From Collinsella sp. TF05-9AC (GTDB lineage Bacteria > Actinomycetota > Coriobacteriia > Coriobacteriales > Coriobacteriaceae): a DNA stretch of 6,573 bases. The stretch covers positions 1-6,573 of the forward strand of contig NZ_QSSH01000054.1 in assembly GCF_003438495.1 (NCBI RefSeq). The letters run 5' to 3'. Shown here piece by piece: positions 1-5,332 of the stretch. Under the pieces are notes generated by a model. That model searched no databases and was not told the origin of the DNA. It saw only the letters and a list, made by a program, of their open reading frames with translations. The position numbers and the translations under genes are program-made. Each line of letters begins with the position of its first letter. The first letter of the stretch is position 1.

Positions 1-33
1 CTGTATTGATAATATACGTCCTGTAAAGGCAGG
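1..33. repeat. Terminal direct repeat, copy 1 (circular-assembly overlap)
   Basis: These 33 bases are identical to 6541-6573. An exact repeat at the very two ends of a contig that otherwise carries a full set of plasmid genes is most simply explained as the overlap of a circular molecule opened at an arbitrary point, giving a true length of about 6,540 bp. The alternative, a real terminal repeat of a linear or integrated element, is less likely because the repeat lies inside the rep promoter and leader region. Confidence 0.9.
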
Positions 34-75
34 GCCTTACCCCTCGGGGGCGGCTGGTATGGAGGGTGGTGTTCA
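1..75 (+). promoter_or_regulatory. rep leader: part of a candidate promoter, hairpins and ribosome binding site
   Basis: On the circle this continues from 6540. A weak sigma70-like pair may be TGTAAA at 6531-6536 and TATACG at 13-18 with a 16-bp spacer across the junction; this assignment is tentative. The leader then shows a stem formed by GTAA-GGC (23-30, one bulged A) with GCCTTAC (34-40), followed by a small CCCC/GGGG element near 41-50. A clear purine-rich ribosome binding site, GGAGGGTGG at 61-69, sits 6 nt before the GTG start at 76. The hairpins could affect rep expression, but that is not shown. Confidence 0.4.
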
Positions 76-1980
76 GTGGCAGATCGCAAGAAGAAACCCG
101 GGCATGATGACGCCTGGTGGGCAGCCCAGCGCCATGCCTACATAGAGAAGAACGACATCCTTCTGTCCGACTATCCGTCCTGGGAATGGGTCAGCCCGTA
201 CGACTTCTGGCGGACTATCTTCCCCGATGGCTTCCTGCAGCCCCGCGGTGAGGTGGTCCCGTGGCATGAGAGGGGTGGCGGCCATCCCAACGGCATCGTC
301 ATCCAGATCACCCATAAGACCAAGACAGTCAAGACCAAGACGGGCATCGAGCACGATGTCCCCGTGATCGAGCGGTTCACGCTGACCGACGACCTCGACG
401 GAGTTGAGGAGCGCGTCGTCGACTCGAACAGGAAGAACGAGTCCGTCTTTTGCGCACCCGTGTCGTATTTTGGCAAGAGCCGCGTTGCCGCGAACGCCCG
501 GTTCCTGCACGCGTTCGCGATCGACCTCGACGGCGTCGGCGTGCAGGAGCTGAAGAACATGCTGAAGCAGTTCCGAAACGGCCGTGACCCGAAGTTCGCC
601 GCGGACAAATGGGTATCCCTCCCACAGCCGACTTTCCTCGTGAACTCGGGTACGGGTTTCCACCTCTACTACGTGCTCGACCAGCCGATTCCGTTGATCC
701 CGCGCATCGTGCCGTTCGTGCAGGAGATCAAGGCGATGCTCACGGACTACATCTGGCGCGATACCGTCTCGACGCTCGAGGACGTCCAGCACCAGGGCAT
801 CTACCAGCCCTTCAGGATGCCCGGCACCCCGACGAAGCTCAACGGCAAGGCCGCCGGGTCGAAAATCAAGGACAAGTACGAGGCCGTGGCGTTCGTCCAC
901 AACGGCGAGGACGGGAAACCCTGGCGATGCAGCCTCGACTACCTGCTCGGATACGCCGGCGTCCGCGGCGGCAAGGACCGCGCCGAGCTCATCGAGCTCA
1001 TGCGCACCGCCGGGCGGACCCCCATCGAGCGCGCCAAGAAGCTCTGGCCCGAGTGGTACCAGGCGCGCATCGTCGAGGGCAAGGCCCCCGGCCGCTGGAC
1101 CTGCAAGCGCGACCTGTACGACTGGTGGCTCGGCGAGGTCGAGACGAAGGCCACCGACCACCACCGCTACTGGTGCCTCAACGTCCTGGCCGCCTATGCC
1201 AGGAAGTGCGGCATCCCGTACGACGAGCTCGAGGCCGACGCTCTCGCGCTCGTGCCGACACTCGAGGGCCTGACGGTGCGCGAGGACAACCACTTCACCG
1301 AGGACCATGCGCTCGCCGCGATCGAGGCGTACTACGACCCCATCATCCACAAGCTCACCCGCGAGCGCATCGAGCGCCGTACCGCCATCGAGCTGCCGAA
1401 AAACAAGAGAAACGGGCGCAAACAGGCCGTGCACTTGGCCAGGGCGCGAACGGTTCAAGAATTTGACGACCCGGATGGCGCATGGCGCAATAAGGATGGG
1501 GCCCCGACGAAGGCCGATCTCGTTCGCGAGTACGCCGCAGAGCACCCCGACGCCAACCATAGTGAGATCGCCCGTGCTCTCGGCATCTCACGCCCGACCG
1601 TCATCAAGTGGCTGAAGGATGTGCCGAAGGGCGCCACCGAGCCGGAAAAACCGAAGCCGGATGATCTGTACGAGCTGTACAACCCCGCGATGGTCGAGCT
1701 CAGGGCAGCGCTCGACCAGTACTCGTCGAGCGCCAATGACCGCGGGTACCTGAGCCCGCCGCAGTCCGCCATGACCAGGTTGGAGCTCACGCAGAAGGCC
1801 ATCGGTTTGGATACCGGGGTCGAGGAGTACTGGAAACGTGTCGACGTGGAGAACGAGAAACGGGAAAAACGGGAACGCGAAACGGTAAAATCATCGGGAA
1901 CTACCGTGAAACTTCCCGATGTTTCCCAGGAAACATTCCCGATTGACGATAGGTTGAACAATGGGCATAACGAAGCGTGA
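76..1980 (+). CDS. rep: Plasmid replication initiator with archaeo-eukaryotic primase (Prim-Pol)-like core
   Basis: 634 aa, GTG start chosen because GGAGGGTGG lies 6 nt upstream. The protein probably initiates plasmid replication by primer synthesis at oriV. Three primase-polymerase-like motifs appear in order: AIDLDG with the D150/D152 metal pair, SGTGFHLYYVLD (191-202, H196), and FRMPGTPTK (246-254). Together they match the DxD, sGxxxHxY and R-pGs-K signatures of AEP-type plasmid primases/replicases. A helical middle region (about 285-430) is followed by a helix-turn-helix at about 494-515 (SEIARALGISRPTVIKWL) and a charged EKREKRERE tail. No Walker A helicase motif is seen, so host helicase would be needed. 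The last 20 bases overlap the next gene. Codon use changes near the 3' end from AAG/GAG to AAA/GAA, where DNA boxes accumulate. The exact Rep family is not established. Replication is favoured over a standalone primase because no other rep candidate exists. Confidence 0.8.
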   Translation: MADRKKKPGHDDAWWAAQRHAYIEKNDILLSDYPSWEWVSPYDFWRTIFPDGFLQPRGEVVPWHERGGGHPNGIVIQITHKTKTVKTKTGIEHDVPVIERFTLTDDLDGVEERVVDSNRKNESVFCAPVSYFGKSRVAANARFLHAFAIDLDGVGVQELKNMLKQFRNGRDPKFAADKWVSLPQPTFLVNSGTGFHLYYVLDQPIPLIPRIVPFVQEIKAMLTDYIWRDTVSTLEDVQHQGIYQPFRMPGTPTKLNGKAAGSKIKDKYEAVAFVHNGEDGKPWRCSLDYLLGYAGVRGGKDRAELIELMRTAGRTPIERAKKLWPEWYQARIVEGKAPGRWTCKRDLYDWWLGEVETKATDHHRYWCLNVLAAYARKCGIPYDELEADALALVPTLEGLTVREDNHFTEDHALAAIEAYYDPIIHKLTRERIERRTAIELPKNKRNGRKQAVHLARARTVQEFDDPDGAWRNKDGAPTKADLVREYAAEHPDANHSEIARALGISRPTVIKWLKDVPKGATEPEKPKPDDLYELYNPAMVELRAALDQYSSSANDRGYLSPPQSAMTRLELTQKAIGLDTGVEEYWKRVDVENEKREKRERETVKSSGTTVKLPDVSQETFPIDDRLNNGHNEA

Positions 1981-2065
1981 AATAGCGTCTGAACTGGGCG
2001 TCTCAAAGCGCACAGTCGCGAACTACATCGAGAAACTGGGACTGGGAAACCATGTTTCACGAAAC
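1833..2065. promoter_or_regulatory. Cluster of GAAAC/GTTTC boxes and inverted repeats: candidate oriV or rep operator
   Basis: Ten GAAAC or GTTTC pentamers occur in 233 bp: GAAAC at 1833, 1857, 1879, 1908, 1930, 2032, 2046 and 2061; GTTTC at 1921 and 2054. Several are spaced about 22-24 bp, as in iterons. Perfect inverted repeats are CATCGGGAA/TTCCCGATG (1892-1900/1913-1921), GTTTCC-CA-GGAAAC (1921-1934), GAAAC-CAT-GTTTC (2046-2058) and GTTTC-AC-GAAAC (2054-2065). The cluster spans the rep 3' end and the start of the HTH-protein gene. Its role as origin or operator is inferred from density, symmetry and position beside two HTH proteins. Confidence 0.5.
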
Positions 2066-2434
2066 GGGAATACCGATTTTCTCGATGACTTCGCCGCCGC
2101 GGCCATCGCCGACGCCCTGAAGAACCCCGGCAAACCGTCCCGCCAGCCGGCCGCTGCGCCCGCCCCGGACTCCCTGGTTGACTCCCTGGCCGCCCAACTG
2201 GAAATCGAACGGTCCCGCAACGCCGAGCTGATGGAGGCACTTGCGGCCGAGCGCGACCGCGCCGCCCGCGCCGAGGCCGAGGCCAAGGCGCAGCTCGCAG
2301 AGGCGAACGCTAGGGTCGCGGAGCTCGCCGGAAAGCTCGCATCGCTCGCCGAGCGCCAGCAGGCGATCGCGGCCACGCCGTGGTGGCGCCGCGGCCGCAT
2401 GGCCATGAAGCTGCTCGGCCCAGGGGGAGAATGA
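1961..2434 (+). CDS. Rep-associated helix-turn-helix/coiled-coil protein (DUF536-like)
   Basis: 157 aa. The ATG at 1961 is fixed by the helix-turn-helix, which begins at residue 4 (KREIASELGVSKRTVANYI, 4-22). This is followed by a segment with an LDD (41-43), an Ala/Pro linker (55-70), a long Ala/Glu/Arg coiled coil (about 73-133) and a C-terminal WWRRG (141-145). The order, N-terminal HTH, long coiled coil and Trp-rich basic end, is that of DUF536-type proteins encoded just after rep on many Gram-positive plasmids, where they are thought to assist replication control or maintenance. It overlaps rep by 20 bp with only a weak ribosome binding site (AGG at 1951-1953), so translational coupling to rep is likely. 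The HTH resembles that of Rep itself, so both may bind the boxes at 1833-2065. The family name is from memory; a partition accessory protein is the alternative. Confidence 0.7.
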   Translation: MGITKREIASELGVSKRTVANYIEKLGLGNHVSRNGNTDFLDDFAAAAIADALKNPGKPSRQPAAAPAPDSLVDSLAAQLEIERSRNAELMEALAAERDRAARAEAEAKAQLAEANARVAELAGKLASLAERQQAIAATPWWRRGRMAMKLLGPGGE

Positions 2435-2435
2435 C

Positions 2436-2474
2436 AAGAGCCCCGCGGACCCTCAAAGGCCCCGCGGGGCTCTT
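2436..2474. terminator. Intrinsic terminator between convergent genes
   Basis: A perfect 13-bp stem, AAGAGCCCCGCGG (2436-2448) with CCGCGGGGCTCTT (2462-2474), encloses a 13-nt loop and begins 1 nt after the stop codon at 2432-2434. It is followed on the plus strand by CGGTTTTC (2475-2482), a modest T tract, so it should end the rep operon. The minus-strand gene ends at 2498, so the hairpin may serve both directions. Confidence 0.8.
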
Positions 2475-2497
2475 CGGTTTTCATCGCGGCGGCAGGT

Positions 2498-2824
2498 TTA
2501 GAACGGGTACACGAGCTTGCCGTCGATCTCGACCTCGGCCACGCCGCAGTGCTGGGCGGCGCGGGTCCAGAACTCGTCCAGGCTGCCGCCGGGGCCGAGT
2601 GCCGCCGCGGGCGGCAGGCGCAGCACCTCGCGGCTGAAGCCCCTTTCGGTCCGGGGCTTGGTCCCGTCATCGCCGCCGCCCCTGTCGAACTCGAGGCGGC
2701 TCCAGAGCACCGCCGCCGAGCCGTCGGCGTTGAGCTCGAGCACGTCCTTGCTCAGCGCCGCCGAGCCATCGGCGCGGGTGTAGTAGCTCTCGACCTTGTT
2801 TGCAAAAGTGATGGTGACGTTCAT
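2498..2824 (-). CDS. Hypothetical protein, 108 aa, with an internal 15-residue repeat
   Basis: I do not recognise this protein. The ATG (2824-2822) overlaps the TGA of the upstream minus-strand gene by 4 nt (ATGA), which argues for translational coupling and a shared mRNA with the DUF3847-like gene. The N-terminal half has alternating strand-like segments (VTITF, ESYYTRADGSAAL, DVLELNADGSAAVLWSRLEF) suggesting a small beta-sheet. Residues 17-31 and 32-46 form a tandem repeat built on ADGSAA. The middle is Gly/Asp/Pro-rich (48-62), and the end reads AEVEIDGKLVYPF. No signal peptide, membrane segment or catalytic motif is visible. Coupling to a mobilisation accessory gene suggests, weakly, a role in or control of transfer. 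Confidence 0.7.
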   Translation of the reverse strand: MNVTITFANKVESYYTRADGSAALSKDVLELNADGSAAVLWSRLEFDRGGGDDGTKPRTERGFSREVLRLPPAAALGPGGSLDEFWTRAAQHCGVAEVEIDGKLVYPF

Positions 2825-3144
2825 TTCTGATCCCCCAGCAGCATGCCGACGGTCTCGGCGATCTGGCCGCCGCGGGTGAACGGCGTGCCGTCCGTGTACC
2901 GCAGCTGCTCGGTCAGCGCGACGGACAGGGCGCGGCGGCTGTCCTCGGTATCGAAGGTCATGCCAGAGGTCTGCTCGAGGATCGCGCCGACCTCGACCAA
3001 GCGGTGCGTGCGGGCCTTCCGCTCGGCCGCGGCCTTCTTCTTCTCGAGGTCCCTCAGCTCCTTCTTCAGCGCGGCGGCGCGAGCTGCCTGCTTGTCGGCC
3101 GCGGCCCTCTTACGTGCAATCTGCTCGTCGATGGATGCCGTCAT
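2821..3144 (-). CDS. DUF3847-like mobilisation accessory protein
   Basis: 107 aa. The start is the ATG at 3144, preceded by AAGGAAGG (3162-3155); longer open reading upstream runs antisense to the relaxase gene and is not credible. Residues 1-45 form a highly charged Ala/Lys/Glu coiled coil. Then comes ERKARTHRLVEVGAILEQ (41-58), the RTHRL-x-x-GA-x-LE signature I associate with DUF3847 proteins encoded divergently from MobA/MobL relaxases. The C-terminal part (65-103) is helical. Family members are thought to act with the relaxase at oriT, in the manner of MobC-type accessory proteins; that role is inferred from position. The gene faces away from mobA, and the region between them holds the likely oriT. 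An inverted repeat at 3192-3233 in its upstream region could be its own operator. Confidence 0.75.
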   Translation of the reverse strand: MTASIDEQIARKRAAADKQAARAAALKKELRDLEKKKAAAERKARTHRLVEVGAILEQTSGMTFDTEDSRRALSVALTEQLRYTDGTPFTRGGQIAETVGMLLGDQK

Positions 3145-3191
3145 AAATGACCGCCCTTCCTTGCTCGTTAGCGTTTTGTCTTTGCAGCAAA

Positions 3192-3233
3192 ATATACCCA
3201 TACTCACGGTAAAATTTCGCGAGCTGGGTATAT
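3192..3233. promoter_or_regulatory. Inverted repeat over the promoter area of the DUF3847-like gene
   Basis: ATATACCCA (3192-3200) and TGGGTATAT (3225-3233) are perfect 9-bp inverted copies, 33 bp centre to centre, about three helical turns. On the minus strand the distal arm overlaps TATATT (3196-3191), a possible -10 box for the DUF3847-like gene. An operator bound by a dimer or looping repressor is one reading; an accessory-protein site beside oriT is the other. Confidence 0.45.
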
Positions 3234-3313
3234 CACTACCAGAGGTAGTGCGCACTTGGCAGTACTTTTGCCGCGATGCGTCAAAAGTCCTGCACTGCGT
3301 GCGGTCTTGGCAG
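3234..3313. other. oriT: Candidate origin of transfer (oriT)
   Basis: Three elements are packed here. First, the hairpin CACTACC-AGA-GGTAGTG (3234-3250). Second, a 10-bp palindrome AGTGCGCACT (3247-3256), containing the TGCGC core of RSF1010-like (MOBQ) nic regions. Third, a further inverted repeat ACTTTTG/CAAAAGT (3264-3270/3282-3288). A second GTGCG-N2-CTTGGCAG lies at 3299-3313, matching 3248-3262 at 13 of 15 positions. On either strand an inverted repeat lies just 5' of the TGCGC core, as in known MOBQ origins. The site sits between the accessory gene and the relaxase gene, the usual location. The nicked strand and exact nick cannot be decided from sequence. Confidence 0.6.
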
Positions 3314-3324
3314 ACGGCCCTACG

Positions 3325-3439
3325 CCCGACCCCGAAGCCGTTCGCCTGAGACGGCTCACGTCTACGGGGTCGGGCTGCGCGGTCGCTGCGCTCCCTTGCG
3401 CTCCGCGCCGCGGGCACCGTTCGCCGACCGCGGCTCACG
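3325..3439. repeat. Structured non-coding block with a duplicated hairpin motif upstream of mobA
   Basis: An 11-bp perfect inverted repeat, GCCCGACCCCG (3324-3334) with CGGGGTCGGGC (3365-3375), encloses a smaller one, AGCCGT/ACGGCT (3336-3341/3351-3356). The motif CCGTTCGCC-N5-CGGCTCACG occurs twice, at 3338-3360 and 3417-3439, identical at all 18 fixed positions while the 5-nt centre differs completely. CGCGGTCG/CGACCGCG (3378-3385/3425-3432) is another inverted pair. No ribosome binding site or plausible gene is seen. It could be part of oriT, a single-strand origin, or a regulatory leader for mobA. Confidence 0.5.
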
Positions 3440-3458
3440 GCACTCCGCGCCGCTGCGC

Positions 3459-3476
3459 GGGGCGCATCTGCGCCCC
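3459..3476 (+). promoter_or_regulatory. Hairpin just upstream of the mobA ribosome binding site
   Basis: GGGGCGCA-TC-TGCGCCCC is a perfect 8-bp inverted repeat ending 7 nt before AAAGGAA (3484-3490), the mobA ribosome binding site. It lacks a T tract, so it is not an obvious terminator. A translational or mRNA-stability effect on mobA is possible. Confidence 0.4.
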
Positions 3477-3495
3477 TTGCCTGAAAGGAACTCGC

Positions 3496-4896
3496 ATGGC
3501 CATCTTCCATCTGAACTACCGCGGCTGCTCGCCCGCCACCGGGGCGGGCGCGGTCAGGAAGGCCGCGTACCAGTCGGGCCAGGCGCTTGTGGAAGAGCGG
3601 ACGGGGCAGCTCTGCGACTATGCCAGGAAGGAACGCGTCGTCGAGGAGGGTCTGTCTCTGCCCGGTGGCGTGCCGCCCATCGGGCGCGGCGAGCTCTGGA
3701 ACGTGGCCGAGCGGGCATGGGCCGAGGGCGGCGGCGGCAACGAGCTCGTCGCGCTGCGCTATGAGTTTGCGTTGCCGATCGAGCTCGATGCCGACGGCCG
3801 CCGCGCCTGCGTGCGCGACTTCTGCGGGATGTTCCCCGCGAAGGCGTGCGACTGGTCGATACATGATGACGGCAGCGGCGGGAACCCCCACGCTCACGTC
3901 CTCGTCTCCGCGCTCGACCTTGGCGCTCAGGGCTTCATCCAGAGGACCAAGGCCGAGAAGGGGCAGTGCTGGTATCTGTGCCAGGATGCACATGGGCAGC
4001 AGGCACCCATCCGCGCAACCGATTGGAAGGCAGCCAAGGCAGATGGCTGGGAGAAGATATATAACTTCAAGGATGGCCGCCGCCTGACCATGAAGCAGGC
4101 GAAGGCCGAGGGCCTGGGTACGAAGGACCGCACGAGTAAGAGGCCGGTGCAGATGCACCGTATCTCGGGTCAGGCCGCGCGCGACGTCGGTAGCGCTGAA
4201 CTCATGGCCGTCCGCGCGGCTTGGGCAGAGATCGCCAACAGGCACCTCGCGGCACACGCCGCCGCAACGGGAACCACGGCACAGGTTATCGACCATCGCA
4301 GCAATAAAGATAGAGGGCTGGATGAGCAGCCGACCGTGCATGAGGGCGGCACCGGGCTAATCGGGCACGCCGATCGCGTCAAGCTGAATAAAGAGATATG
4401 CGACCGCAACGCCCGCCTGCGGGTCCTTCGCGCAGAGCTGCAGCAGGAGGGCGCCGCCCTCGAGCAGCTGCAACGGGAAGTCGCGGAGCTCGAGCGTCAG
4501 CGCGGCCGCATCGAGAAGGCTAAGCGCGGTCGCGCCCAGGGCAGGCACAGGGGCGCGCTGGCCAAGCGCCGCCGCGTGGCCATGGCCACCGCCGCCGCGG
4601 CCGCCGATGCCCAGCGCCGCGTGGCCATGGCTACCGCGGATCAGGTCGATACCCGCGCGGAGATGATCGCTCAGCTCGACGAGCAAATTGCCGCACTTGA
4701 CCTCAAGATTCGCCAGCTGCAGGGCGGCAACAGCGCTGCGATGCTGTCCGGCCCCCTGCTCAAGGCCGCGGGACTGGGCATCGAGCGCCGCAAGCTCGCT
4801 GACGAGCGGGCGAGGCTCGCGGGCGAGGACCCCGCGCCTCGCAAGCCCGAGCCGCCGCAGGCCGAACAGAAACGCCCCCGCGGCCACAAGCACTAG
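3496..4896 (+). CDS. mobA: MobA/MobL family relaxase (MOBQ)
   Basis: 466 aa. The ATG at 3496 has AAAGGAA 5 nt upstream, and the protein then opens exactly as relaxases of this family do (MAIFHLNYRG). The enzyme nicks one strand at oriT through a tyrosine, stays attached to the 5' end and leads the strand into the recipient. Visible motifs: KAAYQSG with Y25 as likely nucleophile, the same position as in RSF1010 MobA; FALPIEL (91-97); IHDD (H123) with NPHAHVL (H132, H134) forming the metal-binding histidine set; and IDHRSNKDRGLDEQPTVHEG (265-284), the conserved end of the relaxase domain. Residues 300-445 are a long Arg/Ala/Glu coiled-coil tail with an internal 15-residue repeat. No primase domain is fused. 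No type IV secretion or coupling-protein genes are present, so transfer would need a helper element. Confidence 0.93.
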   Translation: MAIFHLNYRGCSPATGAGAVRKAAYQSGQALVEERTGQLCDYARKERVVEEGLSLPGGVPPIGRGELWNVAERAWAEGGGGNELVALRYEFALPIELDADGRRACVRDFCGMFPAKACDWSIHDDGSGGNPHAHVLVSALDLGAQGFIQRTKAEKGQCWYLCQDAHGQQAPIRATDWKAAKADGWEKIYNFKDGRRLTMKQAKAEGLGTKDRTSKRPVQMHRISGQAARDVGSAELMAVRAAWAEIANRHLAAHAAATGTTAQVIDHRSNKDRGLDEQPTVHEGGTGLIGHADRVKLNKEICDRNARLRVLRAELQQEGAALEQLQREVAELERQRGRIEKAKRGRAQGRHRGALAKRRRVAMATAAAAADAQRRVAMATADQVDTRAEMIAQLDEQIAALDLKIRQLQGGNSAAMLSGPLLKAAGLGIERRKLADERARLAGEDPAPRKPEPPQAEQKRPRGHKH

Positions 4897-5074
4897 CCGC
4901 CGCGGTAGCTTCAGCTACATCGGCGCCGGCTATGGCCATGACCGTTCGCGGCGGCAATCCCGCCGCCCGCGGTCGCCGCGGAGGTTGGCGAAAAAATATT
5001 TTTGAGGGGTCGCACGTGTAAATATACGCGTGCATGTGCGCCTGCGCGATGGCACGTCTGACCTGCGATAACTA

Positions 5075-5094
5075 GACTTTTTCGGACTTTTTCG
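5075..5094 (+). repeat. Tandem 10-bp repeat
   Basis: Two perfect head-to-tail copies of GACTTTTTCG occupy 5075-5084 and 5085-5094, immediately followed by GGAG. The 10-bp period puts both T tracts on the same face of the helix, which would favour bending or paired protein binding upstream of the 5156-5891 operon. Confidence 0.6.
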
Positions 5095-5110
5095 GAGCCG
5101 TACGCTTAGG

Positions 5111-5133
5111 CTGCGCCACGGACGGTGGCGCAG
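5111..5133 (+). promoter_or_regulatory. Hairpin in the leader of the 58-aa protein gene
   Basis: CTGCGCCAC (5111-5119) and GTGGCGCAG (5125-5133) form a perfect 9-bp stem with a 5-nt loop. It ends 10 nt before AAGGAGG (5144-5150). There is no T tract, so a translational or mRNA-stability element is likelier than a terminator. Confidence 0.45.
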
Positions 5134-5155
5134 GGTTCAAGGCAAGGAGGTTGTC

Positions 5156-5332
5156 ATGGTCAGGGTTCGTCTTGAGGGCCTGCCCGACGAGGTTCAGCGC
5201 ATCGCCGACGCGATGCAGGCGGCGGGGTGCGTTCTGGAGCGCTCCCGCGAGTACCCGAACCGCGGCGAGAGCAGGTACGTGCGCGTATACCTCGACTGCG
5301 ATCTGCCCAAGGAGGTGAGCCGCCATGATTGA
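5156..5332 (+). CDS. Small DUF3970-like protein, 58 aa
   Basis: The start is the ATG at 5156, placed by a near-perfect AAGGAGG at 5144-5150. The protein begins MVRVRLEGLPDEVQ and ends its conserved part with YPNRGESRYVRVYLDCDL (38-55). A first strand (VRVRLEG), a helix (11-23), then a second strand pair ending in YVRVYLD is the compact pattern I associate with DUF3970 small proteins of Firmicutes phages and plasmids; their function is unknown to me. It overlaps the following gene by 8 bp and carries that gene's ribosome binding site inside its own 3' end, so the two are almost certainly co-translated. The family link is by remembered pattern and could be wrong, but coding status is well supported by both ribosome binding sites. 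Confidence 0.75.
   Translation: MVRVRLEGLPDEVQRIADAMQAAGCVLERSREYPNRGESRYVRVYLDCDLPKEVSRHD

Larger units (their letters stand above)
4897..5155. other. Non-coding region after mobA: AT palindrome, hairpins, candidate promoter for the next operon
   Basis: No gene is supported here. Inverted repeats include GTAGCT-TC-AGCTAC (4905-4918) and GCGGCGG-CAATC-CCGCCGC (4948-4966), which could stop mobA transcription although no T tract follows. A 12-bp palindrome, AAAAATATTTTT (4992-5003), is the most AT-rich point of the plasmid and stands inside very GC-rich flanks. An imperfect 20-bp palindrome follows at 5013-5032 (16 of 20 symmetric positions). TGCGATAAC (5064-5072) is a possible extended -10 box for the downstream operon, without a good -35. 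A secondary replication origin cannot be excluded. Confidence 0.4.

Noticed and set aside
609..1466. 285-aa plus-strand frame inside rep
   Set aside because: It is an Arg/Pro/Ala-rich out-of-frame shadow without a ribosome binding site or motif.
73..1560. 495-aa open frame antisense to rep
   Set aside because: It mirrors rep codon for codon, its composition (Val/Leu/Asp/Arg-rich) is that of a GC-rich shadow frame, and it has no recognisable domain. The rep frame has clear primase motifs.
3256..3495. 80-residue N-terminal extension of MobA
   Set aside because: The extension crosses inverted repeats and has low-complexity Arg/Pro composition. MAIFHLNY at 3496 is the conserved family start with its own ribosome binding site.
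2821..4341. 506-aa extension of the DUF3847-like protein on the minus strand
   Set aside because: Upstream of 3144 the frame runs through the likely oriT and antisense to mobA. The ATG at 3144 has a good ribosome binding site and starts the recognisable family sequence.
4948..4966. GC-rich hairpin after mobA as an intrinsic terminator
   Set aside because: The stem is strong, but no T tract follows within 10 nt, so it is recorded only as part of the non-coding region.
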